NCBI RefSeq assembly: GCF_000003195.3
Contig: NC_012878.2
Location: 39,432,751-39,496,750 of the forward strand
Length of the DNA stretch: 64,000 bases
Source of the DNA: Sorghum bicolor
Taxonomy: Eukaryota; Streptophyta; Magnoliopsida; Poales; Poaceae
Direction: 5' to 3'
Below, in pieces: positions 1 to 10,967 of this stretch. Every line of letters begins with the position of its first letter. Position 1 is the first letter of the stretch. Under the pieces are notes generated by a model. It saw only the letters and a program-made list of their open reading frames with translations, ran no database searches and had not been told where the DNA came from. Made by a program: the position numbers and the translations under genes.

Positions 1-3000
1 TGTGCACAACTTTTGTTTTGATGGAATTTTGTGTTCAGTTCAAATTTTGGGTGAATTCCACAAAAGTCAGAAAAGGGGGGATAAGGGTCTGCTACAGTGA
101 TCCGATATGGATCACCGGCTCCCTGTCCAGCGCAGCCGCCGCGCGAGCAGCGCCACGCGCATGCGTGCGTGCACGCAGCTGCTTGCTGCCAGGGTCGCCA
201 GGCAACGTGGATGCCCCGGGCTTGCTTTCCCCTCCATTTGAGCGCAGCGTGGACGACGCCGTGCGTTTCCTCCGTCCTGAGCCATAGAACCCGACGAGTC
301 TTTCTCTCCCAAATTCACCAAAACCACTCCTTCCCGAGCCAATTTGAGCATTCCAGAGTCTTCGTCACCTTCGTGCGAACCCAGTGCACCCCCAAACTCC
401 CTCTCTAACCCCCTCAAACGCCAGAGCTCCTCCCTCTTCTCCAACTCCGGCCGAGACCGCCGCCGCGGAGTTCTTCGCGTGGCCACGGTGTTCCAGTGAG
501 TATCACACCCCGCTGGCGACTGTTTCAAGTTCCTTCCGTGCCCCGGTTGCTCATGCGCTCGCTCCCTTTCTTTGAATGTGAGCAGGATCACCGGAACGAG
601 CTTGCCGGAGCCAGAGCCCCCGCCCGACGACACTGCCTCCGTCGCCAGCAGCTTCAGCTGCTTCCCCGAGCCTTGCAGCGTGAGCACCATCCTCCCCAAC
701 CCCTGTGGAAGCTCGCTAGGCCGTCGTCTTGCACTCTACCGGGTCCTGGTGGCCGGCCGATAGTCGGCCATGGCGGCCGTCCGCCGGTGACGCGGTTGCG
801 ATAGACAGAGGGCGGTAGAGCGCGAGTAAGTGGTAGGGATCGGTCCGCGGAAGTGAGGCGGAGCTGATGCGCACGCGCGCGGGGGCCGGGGACCTCGCTA
901 ACGGCTGCCGGAGCTGCGGAAGCGCCGTCGTGCGTGAAGGGGACGAAACTGACTGGTGGGGTCGTCCTGTCAGTGTCTCGCTGGAAGAGGGGGGGGGATC
1001 CTGACGAGCAGGGCCCGCTCGTCAGTGGCCGCGTGAGAGAGAGCGCGCGCGCAGTCCGCGCGGGAGAGCGCTCGCGGGCCGTCTTGGGCCGGATCCAAGC
1101 AGGCCGCCGGTGCAGCACAGTGCACTTTCTCTTTTTCCTTTTTGGTTAAAAATGCTTGATGTTTGAAATTGTGTAATAAATTGTGTGGTGATCCAAAAAT
1201 CATGGAAATTTTTGTATAAATTCCCTGAAATAGTTAGAACCCAAGAAAAATATGAGGCTCTGTTTTCTGATAGCTTGCCAGGATATAAAAAAAAATTGGG
1301 TCTTTTAATTAGCAAATAAAACTGTGATGATTTTTAATAATTTATCAGTATGTGCAAAAATCACCAAATTTTGTGGAGAGCCTCTGAGTATTATTCTCTG
1401 TCTCCACACAAAGTTTGGTGACATTTGGATAATGTTTGAGCAAAATATTGTTAAATCCTTATTTAGTAATTAAATAATAATTCTAGAATAATTACATAAT
1501 AATTAGTTAATTGCTCAAGATTAGGATTTGGGTGATTTTGGGATTATGTGATGACCTGAGGTCATTAACCCTAATGACCTTTGGCATTTAATTATTGTTT
1601 GGCCTTAATGCTTAATTACTATCATTAGTGATTAATTAAGAGTTAATTAAGGTAACTAGGATTAATAATTAATTAATTCAGAATAATTATGGATTAAGAA
1701 AAATATTAATTTACAGATACCACCTCTTGGGTAAAGACACTTAGTTGTTAAACAACTTTATTTATTAGTTTATTCTGAGTTGCACCAAGAAGGCAAGTTG
1801 TACTCGACTTAGCCCTTCTTGCACAGTTGTCATATGCATATCATGAGCATTCATCCTTTTGCGTATAGTGCACGTGACCGAAGGAGCGCCCGTTGAACCG
1901 AACCCCGAGGTCGGTGCTCCGTTCGAGGAAGTCAGATCCGAGACTTGGGAAGTCTCCGAGGGTCCCTCTCTGCCCTGCAACCAAGGCAAGCCCCGGATGC
2001 ATTAACCCCTCCATGAATGTTTTAAATCTTTTATCACTTATGAATTGAAAATGCTGCATTACGTAGTTGAGAATTGGGTTAACCTACTTGCTGCATTTAC
2101 TACCTTGATATTTGTTATCTTGTCCTTGGCACCTGTTTCGTTTTAAAACTGCGTAGCGATGCTTAGCTCTGCTACTAGATAGGTTTTCAAACAAGAAAGT
2201 TTGAAGGGTTGTTGTAGAATACACTTATGGTCAATGATGTTTCAATTTGAGACCGGTCGGTGGACTTGCTTTAAGAATGGAGTCTTAAAGTAGTGTCTCC
2301 AACTGTGTCGATTAAGGACCGTTCCGTTGATGGCCTGCTGGGTTGAGAATTTATAGTACTAACCACTTGCCCTCGGTAAGCCCGGTCTTGTGATCCCTCG
2401 ACGCGAACAGCTACTCGCGCACTGGGAGTGGACAGATGGCGAGAGTAGTGTGTACCCACCTTACGGATCTGAGATGACCGGAAAACATCTAGATCGGCTG
2501 TAGGATGGTGGAGTACTGTGCTCTCGGGTGCCGCGAACCTGGTCAAATTTGGGGAGAGCTTGATTTGGGTTGATATATGCAAGATTTGGTTCTACATATG
2601 TCGGGTGGTTAGGAACTCCAGCTGGATTGCTAAGCGATTCGAATCGTCGTTGCTCCCCGATTGGGAGACTCAATTCCGTCGACCCTCATCATAGTTAAAT
2701 ATGCAATTAAGTGATAAAATGAGAAAGGGGGAAATGTCTCATGAGGTTCGGATCCCAATTCCCGGACTCAGAGTGACATGAAGCTATGGCCGTTGGATAA
2801 ATAATACTTTATTTTAGGACTAGGAACTCCCAGACTTATCTGTGGGAGACAACTAGTTAGACTGTCCTCGAACTCCTCGGCCTCTTAAGGAGAGGAATTC
2901 GCTGGTAAAACTTGAAAGTAAGGATACACTATTAGTAAGCTTTTACGCAAAACACTTTGGCTCCTTGCTCAGCCACTCCTTGTCTACCCTAAGCCTGCAT

Positions 3001-3598
3001 TCCTAACTTCTCCTCTTTTTCCATCGGGTAAGTCTTGTTGAGTACTCCCGTACTCAGGGTTTCAATACCCCTGTTGCAGGTGAAGCTCAGGAGCCGACTT
3101 GTTTCGGACCCTGTTGTGTGACCGTCGTCGAGGTTGACGACGAAGAAGAGTGAGCGTGACCCATGGGCAGGGTCTGTAAATTTGTAATCGAGGTACTAAA
3201 GTTTAAGTTGCTCCGCTGGACTTGGTTTGTAATAATACTCTACTATTTGGAAGAACTCCTTTTGTAAAATAAGTTATGTAATACTTCCGCTGTTTTACTC
3301 TGAAATATTATTTTGGTCGTATGTCGTTTGTGGTACTGCAATGTCTTCGCAACGAATGATCCTGGTGTTAAGGTGGCCACTTGCTATCCTGTAAGGGCAA
3401 GAAGAAGAAGTTCTCGTTAATTGACCATCACCAGTGGTCAGGACGAGCCGGCTTGGCACGCCACAGGTAGCAGTGGAATGAGCGTCCAGCGATGCTCATT
3501 GGACTTCTAAAGTGGGAGGATCCCCGGCATCGCCGTCAGAGGTCCTTAGGACAATGACAGGTGTCGGTGGGCCCAAACACTTAGGGGGTTCTGCCACA
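1..3598 (+). repeat. Long LTR, 3' end complete (solo or 3' LTR), start off window
   Basis: This looks like one long LTR of at least 3.6 kb. It has an AT-rich start, a GC-rich block at about 110-1130, then AT-rich sequence, which is the same layout as the + strand LTR at 62519. It contains the phrase cttgttgagtac (near 3033), which recurs antisense in the Tekay A LTR. It ends in ttctgccaca at 3598, and the next base resumes Tat1 LTR sequence, so it was inserted into that LTR. No primer binding site follows, so it is a 3' or solo LTR. Open frames in the GC-rich block overlap on both strands and match no family, so I do not call genes. The family assignment is tentative. Confidence 0.55.
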
Positions 3599-3658
3599 CC
3601 TGTCCTGTCGATCTATACTCTACCAATCCTGGACACGTGCCCAAAAACGGTGTCAACT
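3599..3658 (-). repeat. Tat1 3' LTR, first 60 bp only
   Basis: On the - strand this begins agttgacaccgtttttgg and matches the start of the Tat1 5' LTR at 15372 almost base for base. The canonical TG start has become AG. A purine tract (gaaactgggggcatg on the - strand, just right of 3658) precedes it, as at the Tat3 3' LTR. The match stops at 3599, where the + strand LTR is inserted. Confidence 0.75.
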
Positions 3659-3816
3659 CATGCCCCCAGTTTCGGAGTATGAAACATTAATGCTCCGAAA
3701 TTCTCTGCAGTAATGATGCCTTTTCGCAATTAATTCTCCCAATTTGGTAACCGACAGCCTTAATCTGAACAACCCCGGTTTGATTCCTCCGTATATGCCT
3801 CGAAATCCTCAACCTT

Positions 3817-4026
3817 CCAAACGGACATTTCCACTCTATTCGCCCATCGACAATATTACCGTTACAGAGACTTGCCGATAGACTGACCAGGACGTCCAAT
3901 TTAGTAACGTATCTTATCCTCCCAAACGGCTATCTCCACTTTATTTGCCCATTGGCAATATTACCGTTACAAGGCGCTACCGATGGACCGACCGGGAGAT
4001 CTCGCACAGTGAAATATCTTTGGATA
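3817..4026 (+). repeat. Two tandem 105-bp imperfect repeats upstream of the PMD gene
   Basis: Two units start at 3817 and 3922, each opening with ccaaacgg and sharing caatattaccgttaca, ccgat and a gtatctt/atatctt end. I estimate 75-80 percent identity. They lie 130-350 bp upstream of the TATA box of the antisense PMD gene, so they could be promoter elements. That role is an inference. Confidence 0.65.
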
Positions 4027-4160
4027 ATGACCGCTTCCTGTCAAATCACCTGTGCAATTCCTTGATTACCGTGCGAACAGTTACCATATCTACCTGAGTA
4101 CCCTCGGATTCCACGGATACGGCGAAGAGATAAGTCAGATTTGCCCTTGCCCGTTTTGTC

Positions 4161-4170
4161 CTATAAATAG
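4161..4170 (+). promoter_or_regulatory. TATA box of antisense PMD gene (Tat1)
   Basis: The sequence ctataaatag lies about 150 bp before the ATG at 4320. The Tat3 copy has cctataaatac at the matching place on its own strand (24787-24777), about 160 bp before its ATG. Conservation in two diverged copies supports a real promoter independent of the LTR. Confidence 0.7.
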
Positions 4171-4319
4171 TTCCTTCTCGGGTACTACTTCTCCATCACA
4201 TCATTCTATAGCTCCAACTCCACTTTCCCGGCGGCGGCGCTATTCGAGAGCTCCAAGATCTCCAACGAAGCCCCTTCTTCACCAACTCCGAAGCCCTCGA
4301 TCATCCTCTTTGTGAAGAG

Positions 4320-7300
4320 ATGGCCATCAACTTCACCGTCCCTGAGGTTAGTTCTTCATTCCACCTTTTGTGCTTTTTCCGCATCCCTATTCATCCGCAA
4401 TTTATTTTACTGAACATTTCCCTTTTTCTTTCTTTGTTCTTCTTTTACCCTCAAAACCATTAGGATCTGTCAAATAAAATCGTCATCCCTACCAACCAGC
4501 CACACCTCCAATGTCTTGGCCCCTTAGGGAATCCAGATCCCACCGATCTCATAAACGCAGAACAAACAGAATCCCATTTAGAACCAAGAACTTTTCTCTA
4601 GATGTGTTGAAGGACACCTTCCGTTCTTGGCCCAATCCTACCGTGGGATGGAAAGATTGGTTCCTGAGAGTTAGCAACTCAAATGAAGTCCAATGGGGTG
4701 AGAGAAAACTGGACCAATGCATCAGGCTATCCATTGCCGATATGCATAGGAATGAGTCATTGCTGATAGCTGCATCTTATTTCTGGTTAGACACCCTTAA
4801 TGCTTTTGTCTTTGGTCACAGCCCTGCTTCCCCTACACTTGTCGATGTGGTTATGCTCATCAGCCTAGATGTATCTTCTGCCGATAGCACCCACTTTTTT
4901 GATACCAAACCCAGTGCTAAGGTAGAAACTCGCTCCATCGGCGGTTGGTTAGGGTACATCCAAAAATACAGACGAACAGGTCCTGTTAACATAAAGGAAC
5001 AGACCATCTTCTTGAACATGTGGTTGGACAAGTTTGTATTTTGTGGTCGATCGGCAGGACCAACATCTGTCTATCTAGCAGCAACAGAAAGATTAGCCGA
5101 TGGTGGCCGATTTCCCCTCGGCCGATACCTGCTTGGCGCAGCCTACCACCTCCTCCACCAAGTAACCAGGAAACTCCTGCTTGGTCAGCCCATCGGCAAC
5201 TTGGGGGGTCCCTAGTGGTTCATTAATATGTGGCTCAGTCTCCACATGCACAAGCGTCTCGAGTTTGACCTCTTCGGACAGCGTTTCCCCAGGGACATAA
5301 CTGAGGATTATGAACTGGATGAGGAAAAATCGGCAACTCGCCCTCCCCTAAACTTTGGCGAGGCTGTCATAGTTCTGCCCGGTACAGGGGGCAATGCAGA
5401 CCAGGTCAGCCGATTTTTCCAAACCTTATATGAAGGTCTGACCAGAGAACAGCGAGCATGGTTACCCTATGATGATCCAGACACCATGTTTCCTTTGGTC
5501 TTTCATCCGTTCAACGATGCTCTCAAAAAGGATCACGAGGTGATGATGGCACTGATCACTCCAAGAGCTATACCAGTAAACTTCTTTGGCAGTGGAAAAC
5601 ATCCAATCAAACCTATGAGTTTTATAACCCATCGGCATTGGCTCGCCAATTAGCTTTCGGCCAGCTACCGATTGCACTCTGTTATGCCGATGCGATAAAA
5701 CCCAGGGAAGTCATTACTAACCTCCTCGAGTGGATTCGAGTAGCACAACTGCCATCTAGTGCCGATACAGATACAGATTTATCAGAGTGGATTCCGGCCG
5801 CCTTCATCACTCAGGCGTACAAACAATGGTGGGAAGAATGGAAGAAGCATCTATTCTGCAAATCGACTCTCTCGTACCACGGCATGATCGACCCCCCGTA
5901 CAAGGTTCCTGATAACACTGTAAGTATTTCCAAACCGATGCCTTGATTCGTTCAATTCTATTTCCATCGGTAACTTACTTTTTGCATTGCATTGCAGGTT
6001 GACAACGATCCCCCATCGGTCAGCAGGAGTGGCAAGCCGATTGACCTCTTTCCATCAGGTCTGATCTCTTCAATCGGCAACAATGCTCCCACTCTGGCCG
6101 CTGTCATGCATCGAGGCATACGCCTCAAGAAAGTCACCACTAAGAGAACTCAGATATCTCCATCGGTAGCTGCCTCTGCTTTGGCACAAGCGTTCAAGGT
6201 ATATTCTCAAACTCTTTCATACTGATCTCACATCTGTTGTACTTGCACTCACAAATTTCCCTTTCTATGCCAGAACACCGGTGCATCGGCAAGGATCAGA
6301 GGCAAAAGTGCCGATGCCCCCCAGTCTAATCAACCGAAGAGAAAGGGCGCCAAGAGTACCAGGGCACAAGCAAAGCGCCAAAGAGTAGCAACACCTCCTC
6401 CTCCCCCGGTATCTCCAATTCAGGTAGAATCTTCTCCCTCTTCTCCAGAAACACAGACACAGCAAGTACCATCTCCCTCTCAACCGCAAGAAGTACCTCA
6501 AGTGGAAGAACCCCGACTAGAAGAGCCCCAGCCAGAAGCACCTCAGCCAGAAGACACATCAGCTAATATGGGCGAACAGAGTGCCGATCCAGCAAGCTCA
6601 ATCATAGCATCGGTAGTCTCCTCGATTCAGACAAGCACTACACCTCCTCAAGGTAACATACTTTTACAAAAGCATTGCCGATGAACTTGTTTTCCTTATC
6701 TTATAATTACTCCTGTCATCCTTTCAGCTGACATAGTCTCGTCGGCAACCCCAGCTGATCAACCTGTGGTTCCATCGGCATCTTCCAGTCAGAGGCGAGA
6801 GATTGCCCTGAAACAAGTAAGTTATCCGACCCCTGCCCATATTATTTATCAATACTGGACCGTAGGATAACTCATTTTCTTTCCTTTTTAGGAGCAGGAC
6901 TCTCCCGATAGTTTGTTCTCTTTCGCCATCGACATCTCTGAAGATGAAGGCGAAGAAGCAAGATCTTCTCGGGCAGTTGGGATCACATCGGCAGAGGTCA
7001 GGGCAAAGCTGGAAGAACTATCGGCTCTCTTCCATCAAGACACAGCCCAACTAGTTGATGACTTTGATCTGGCCAAGGCTTTATTCAAGACCCTGAGAGG
7101 TCAAATCCCCGACGATGCCGGAGAAGTTCTCTTCCAAGCAGCACATCTGGAGAGCTGTCAACTGCAGTACCAGAGGGCTTGCCGATAGAGCGGCTCAGAC
7201 TCAGCTTTCTGAGGAGATGATGAAGGCAAAGCTTCTTACCGATGAGAAGCATAAGAGCATTGGCGCCTTGAAGTCGTCAGGAGATGCACTGAAGCACAAG

Positions 7301-7576
7301 ATCTCTGATTTGTCACCAAAAAGAGACGCCCTGTTGGCATAGCTTAAGCAAGTGGAAGAAGCCTTGTCCTAGGCTCGGCAAGAGGAAAATCAACTGCCTG
7401 AGGCGATCAAACTCCTTGAGCAAGAGCGAAATGTCCACGGCCGTAAAGCGCTGCAGTTGAAGAAGAAATTGAAGCCGGTGGAACGTTCTGCCGATGAAGA
7501 CATCAAAGAGATAGAAGCAGCCAACCAGATCCGTTTGCGTGCTATATCGGCGATTCAGGCGTTGCTGAACATGTGA
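4320..7576 (+). pseudogene. Antisense accessory gene of Tat1: plant mobile domain (PMD) protein, spliced, decayed
   Basis: This gene lies between integrase and the 3' LTR on the strand opposite to gag-pol. Inferred exons are 4320-4346, 4464-5919, 5998-6198, 6274-6652, 6728-6816 and 6892-7576, with GT...AG introns of 75-117 bp that keep frame. Exon 2 carries a PMD-like domain, with blocks such as SPASPTLVDVVMLISLDV and MWLDKFVFCGRSAGPT. PMD occurs in plant MAIN/MAIL1 proteins and in transposons. Later exons are proline/glutamine rich, then helical and coiled-coil-like. Damage includes a 1-nt loss near 4560, TGG to TAG at 5213, a 1-nt loss near 5590, a frameshift near 7180 and TAG stops near 7340 and 7370. 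The gene end and the integrase stop converge, 157 bp apart. The function is unknown. Confidence 0.75.
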
Positions 7577-7733
7577 ATTCTTCATCGGCATCATACTTGC
7601 TCCTCCCTTTTGAACACTCTTAACATGTTGGTCTAGTCGATAGGACTGTTATCGGCACTTTTCTCAAAACATTAAGTCAGGTCCCAGACACATTTTGATC
7701 CAGCAGATAGGAATGTTATCGGCACTTAAACTT

Positions 7734-8980
7734 TTATGCATCGACCCATATGCTTGGGTAGTACTTTTTCAGATACTTGCCATTTAATGCTCTGGGAAAT
7801 TCAACTCCTTCGAGAGTTTCTAAAATATAAGCATTACCAGGAGCCGATCGACTTATCCGATAGGGACCCTCCCAATTGGCAGACCACTTCCCAAATTTTG
7901 AACTTTTAGTCCCGATCGGTAAGATTAACTTCCACACTAAGTCTCCATCGGCAAACTCCTTAGCCTTTACTTTCTTGTCATACCATCTGGCAACCCTCCT
8001 CTTATTCTCTTCTATACTCATCAAGGCCCTTAGCCGATGTCCCGCCAAGTCATCTAACTCGTCTGTCATCAAAGTAGCATAATCACCGGCAGCCAATTGA
8101 TCTTGAAAAGATAGTCGCCTAGATCCAGCCTTAACCTCCCAAGGTAACACTACATCATGCCCATAAACCAATTGATAAGGTGAAACCTTAGTCGATCCAT
8201 GACAAGCCAACCGGTACGACCATAAAGCTTCGTTCAACAATGTATGCCACCTCCTAGGATTTTCTTCAATCTTTCGTTTGATAAGCTTGATGATCCCTTT
8301 GTTAGACGCCTCAGCCTGCCCATTAGCTTGAGCATAGTAAGGAGAAGAATTTAATACTTTAATTCCCATACCGATAGCAAATTCATCAAACTCTCCTGAT
8401 GTGAACATAGTGCCCTGATCGGTAGTAATCGTCTGAGGAATTCCAAATCGGTAAATGATGTGCTCTTTCACAAAATCAATCATATTGGCCGACGTAACTT
8501 TCTTCGAGGGAATAGCTTCAACCCACTTAGTAAAATAATCGGTGGCAACCAAGATGAATTTATGCCCCTTGCTGGATGGTGGATAAATTTGACCGATTAA
8601 ATCAATAGCCCATCCTCGGAACGGCCAAGGTTTAACAATGGGATTCATGGCCGATGCGGGTGCTCTTTGAACATTGCAAAATTTTTGACTTCCTTGACAT
8701 CCTTTGAAATATTTAAAGCAAGCTTCAAGTATAGTCGGCCAATAATACCGATTCCTCCTAATCATCCACTTCATTTTAAAAGCCGACTGATGTGCTCCAC
8801 ATACCCCTTCATGGATTTCTCCCATCAAACTTTTAGCCTCATCACCACCTAAGCATCTGAGAAGAACCCCATCAATAGTTCGGTAATACAATTCATCTTC
8901 GAGGAGCACATACTTGGTGGCCTGAAACCGAACACGCCTTTCAACTTTCTTAGATGGATCCTTTAGATAATCAACAATTT
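7734..8980 (-). pseudogene. Tat1 integrase (end of pol)
   Basis: About 415 residues are open, ending WVDA-stop. An HHCC-type zinc region comes first; its second cysteine pair reads CQGS here but CQGC in Tat2, so one zinc ligand is lost. The catalytic core follows, with the D,D,E residues visible in AIDLIGQIY, TTDQGTMF and NGQAEASNK. The C-terminal part contains GPYRISR, a GPY/F-like segment. There is no chromodomain, as expected for Tat. The frame begins after a stop near 8980, so the N-terminal side is cut off from the rest of pol. Confidence 0.85.
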
Positions 8981-9623
8981 CCTTTCACCAATCATCGGCA
9001 CCAATTGCCGATACTGCATTAATTATAGGCTGACATCCTGAGGCATGCTGAGCCAACCGATTGGCCTCTTCATTATGTAATCAAGGAACATGCTCTAACC
9101 GAAAATCCTTGAATTCCTTCAACAGTTGCATACTCCTTTCATAATAAGTTATCAAGACCTCACTTCGGCATTCATAGCTTCCAGCCAATTGATTTATAAC
9201 TAGCATAGAATCCCCGAAGATCTTCATGGCATCAGCATGAACTTCCCTCAGTAATTACAGACCCTTTATCAAAGCTCGGTACTCAGCTTGATTATTTGTG
9301 GACGTGGCAACAATCGGCAAGGAGAACTCATACTTCCTCCCTCGAGGGGAAATTAATACTATGCCGATTCCTGCCCGCCGGTCACATATGGATCCATCAA
9401 AGAAGAGCGTCCAAGGTACCATTTCCAAAGCCCCCACTATACCGCAATGTTGAGTTACAAAATCGGCCATAACCTGTCCCTTAACCGCCTTAGCCGATTC
9501 ATAACACAGATCGAATTCTGACAGCACCAAAATCCACTTACCGATCCTGCCGCTCATGATCGGCATAGACAGCATGTATCGGACCACATCATCTTTGCAA
9601 ATAACCGTGCATTCGGCCGATAG
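8981..9623 (-). pseudogene. Tat1 second (archaeal-type) RNase H
   Basis: This segment holds a second RNase H fold downstream of the normal one, which is a hallmark of Tat elements. The acidic residues are in LFFDGSICDRR, STNNQAEYRALI and IFGDSMLVINQL. The frame is broken by stops near 9250, 9090 and 8980, where Tat2 has sense codons. One of these is CGA to TGA. It would trim RNA of the RNA-DNA hybrid or tune tRNA primer removal; that role is family knowledge, not shown here. Confidence 0.8.
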
Positions 9624-10967
9624 CTAATAATGCCTTAATTTAATACAGGAGAAGTACAAGCACAAGCACAGTTTCTCAATAGCCGAATACCTGGTTTCAG
9701 CATCTTTCGACCTCCTGCGTAAATAGTAAATCACACGTTCCTTCCCTTCAAATTCTTGAATTAAAGCCGAACCGATGACCATCCCATCGGTAGATAAATA
9801 CAATCTGAAGGGTTTCCCTTGCTGAGGTGGAATCAGAACTGGAGGATTTACCAAATAATTCTTGATTTCATCTAGGGCCAACTGTTGTTCTTTCCCCCAA
9901 ACAAACTCTTGATCGGCCTTCAACTTAAGCAAAGGACTGAAAGCACGAATTTTACCAGACAAATTAGATATAAACCTTCTGATAAAATTTACCTTGCCAA
10001 TCAAGGATTGGAGCTCAGTCTTATTGGTGGGGGCAACTATTTTGTTGATAGCATCAATGGATCTTCGACTAATTTCAATCCCCCTTTGATGCACCATGAG
10101 ACTAAGAAATTGTCCTGCCGATACACCAAATGCACACTTATTGGGATTCATTTTCAAACCATGCTTCCTTGTGCATTCTAACACTTTTCGCAAATCGGCA
10201 AGATGCTTTGTGAAATCTCCAGACTTAACCACCACATCATCAATATAAATTTCCACCAGCTTGCCGATGAACTCATGAAATATAAAATTCATGGCTCTCT
10301 AATAAGTAGCACCAGCATTCTTCAAGCCAAAGGTCATGACTATCCATTCAAACAACCCAATATGACCAGGACATCTGAATGCAGTCTTTGGAATAACCCC
10401 TTCAGCCATGAATATTTGATTATATCCTGCATTACCATCCATGAAGCTGATGATCCGATGCCCAGCTGCAGCATCAACTAGTAGATCAGCAACCGGCATT
10501 GGGTAACCATCCATCGGCGTAGCTTTATTGAGATTCCTGAAATCAATGCAAACCTGAAGCTTTCCATTTTTCTTGTAGACTGGAACAACATTGGAAATCC
10601 ACTCGGCATACCGACACTGCCGAATAAACTTGGCTTCAATAAGCTTGGTTATTTCGGCCTTAATATCAGGAAGAATATTAGGATTACATCGGTGATCTGG
10701 CTGTTGATGCGGCTGAAACCCAGACTTGATAGGCAACCGATGTTCAACAATTGATCGTTCCAAACCAGGCATCTCAGTATAATCCCAAGCAAAGCAGTCT
10801 TTATATTCCTTTAATAAATCGGTCAACTGTTGCTTACACTTGGAATCTAACTTAGCACTAATAAAAGTAGGTCTAGGCTTATCACCACTACCTATATCTA
10901 CTTCTACCAAATCATCAGCCGATGTGAACCCCTGGCCTAACTTTCCATCATCGGCGAACCTATCCAT
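9624..10967 (-). pseudogene. Tat1 reverse transcriptase and first RNase H
   Basis: This is the RT of the element. The palm motif is YIDDVVVKSGDF, with upstream blocks VPVYKKNGKLQVCIDFRNL and MTFGLKNAGATY. A connection region and RNase H follow (PFRLYLSTDGMVIGSALI, ETRYSAIEKLCLCL). A TAG stop at about 10298 interrupts the palm between GATY and RAMN, where Tat2 reads CAG. A second stop near 9622 separates it from the second RNase H. The ORF start overlaps the protease stop (taatg at 10969-10965). Confidence 0.85.

Noticed and set aside
18..1315. Overlapping open frames of 60-195 codons on both strands in GC-rich sequence
   Set aside because: They lie in an LTR, overlap in several frames, and are explained by high GC content (few stops). 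No domain is visible.
6265..6559. - strand frames opposite the proline-rich PMD exon
   Set aside because: They are antisense to a repetitive, proline/glutamine-rich exon; no domain.
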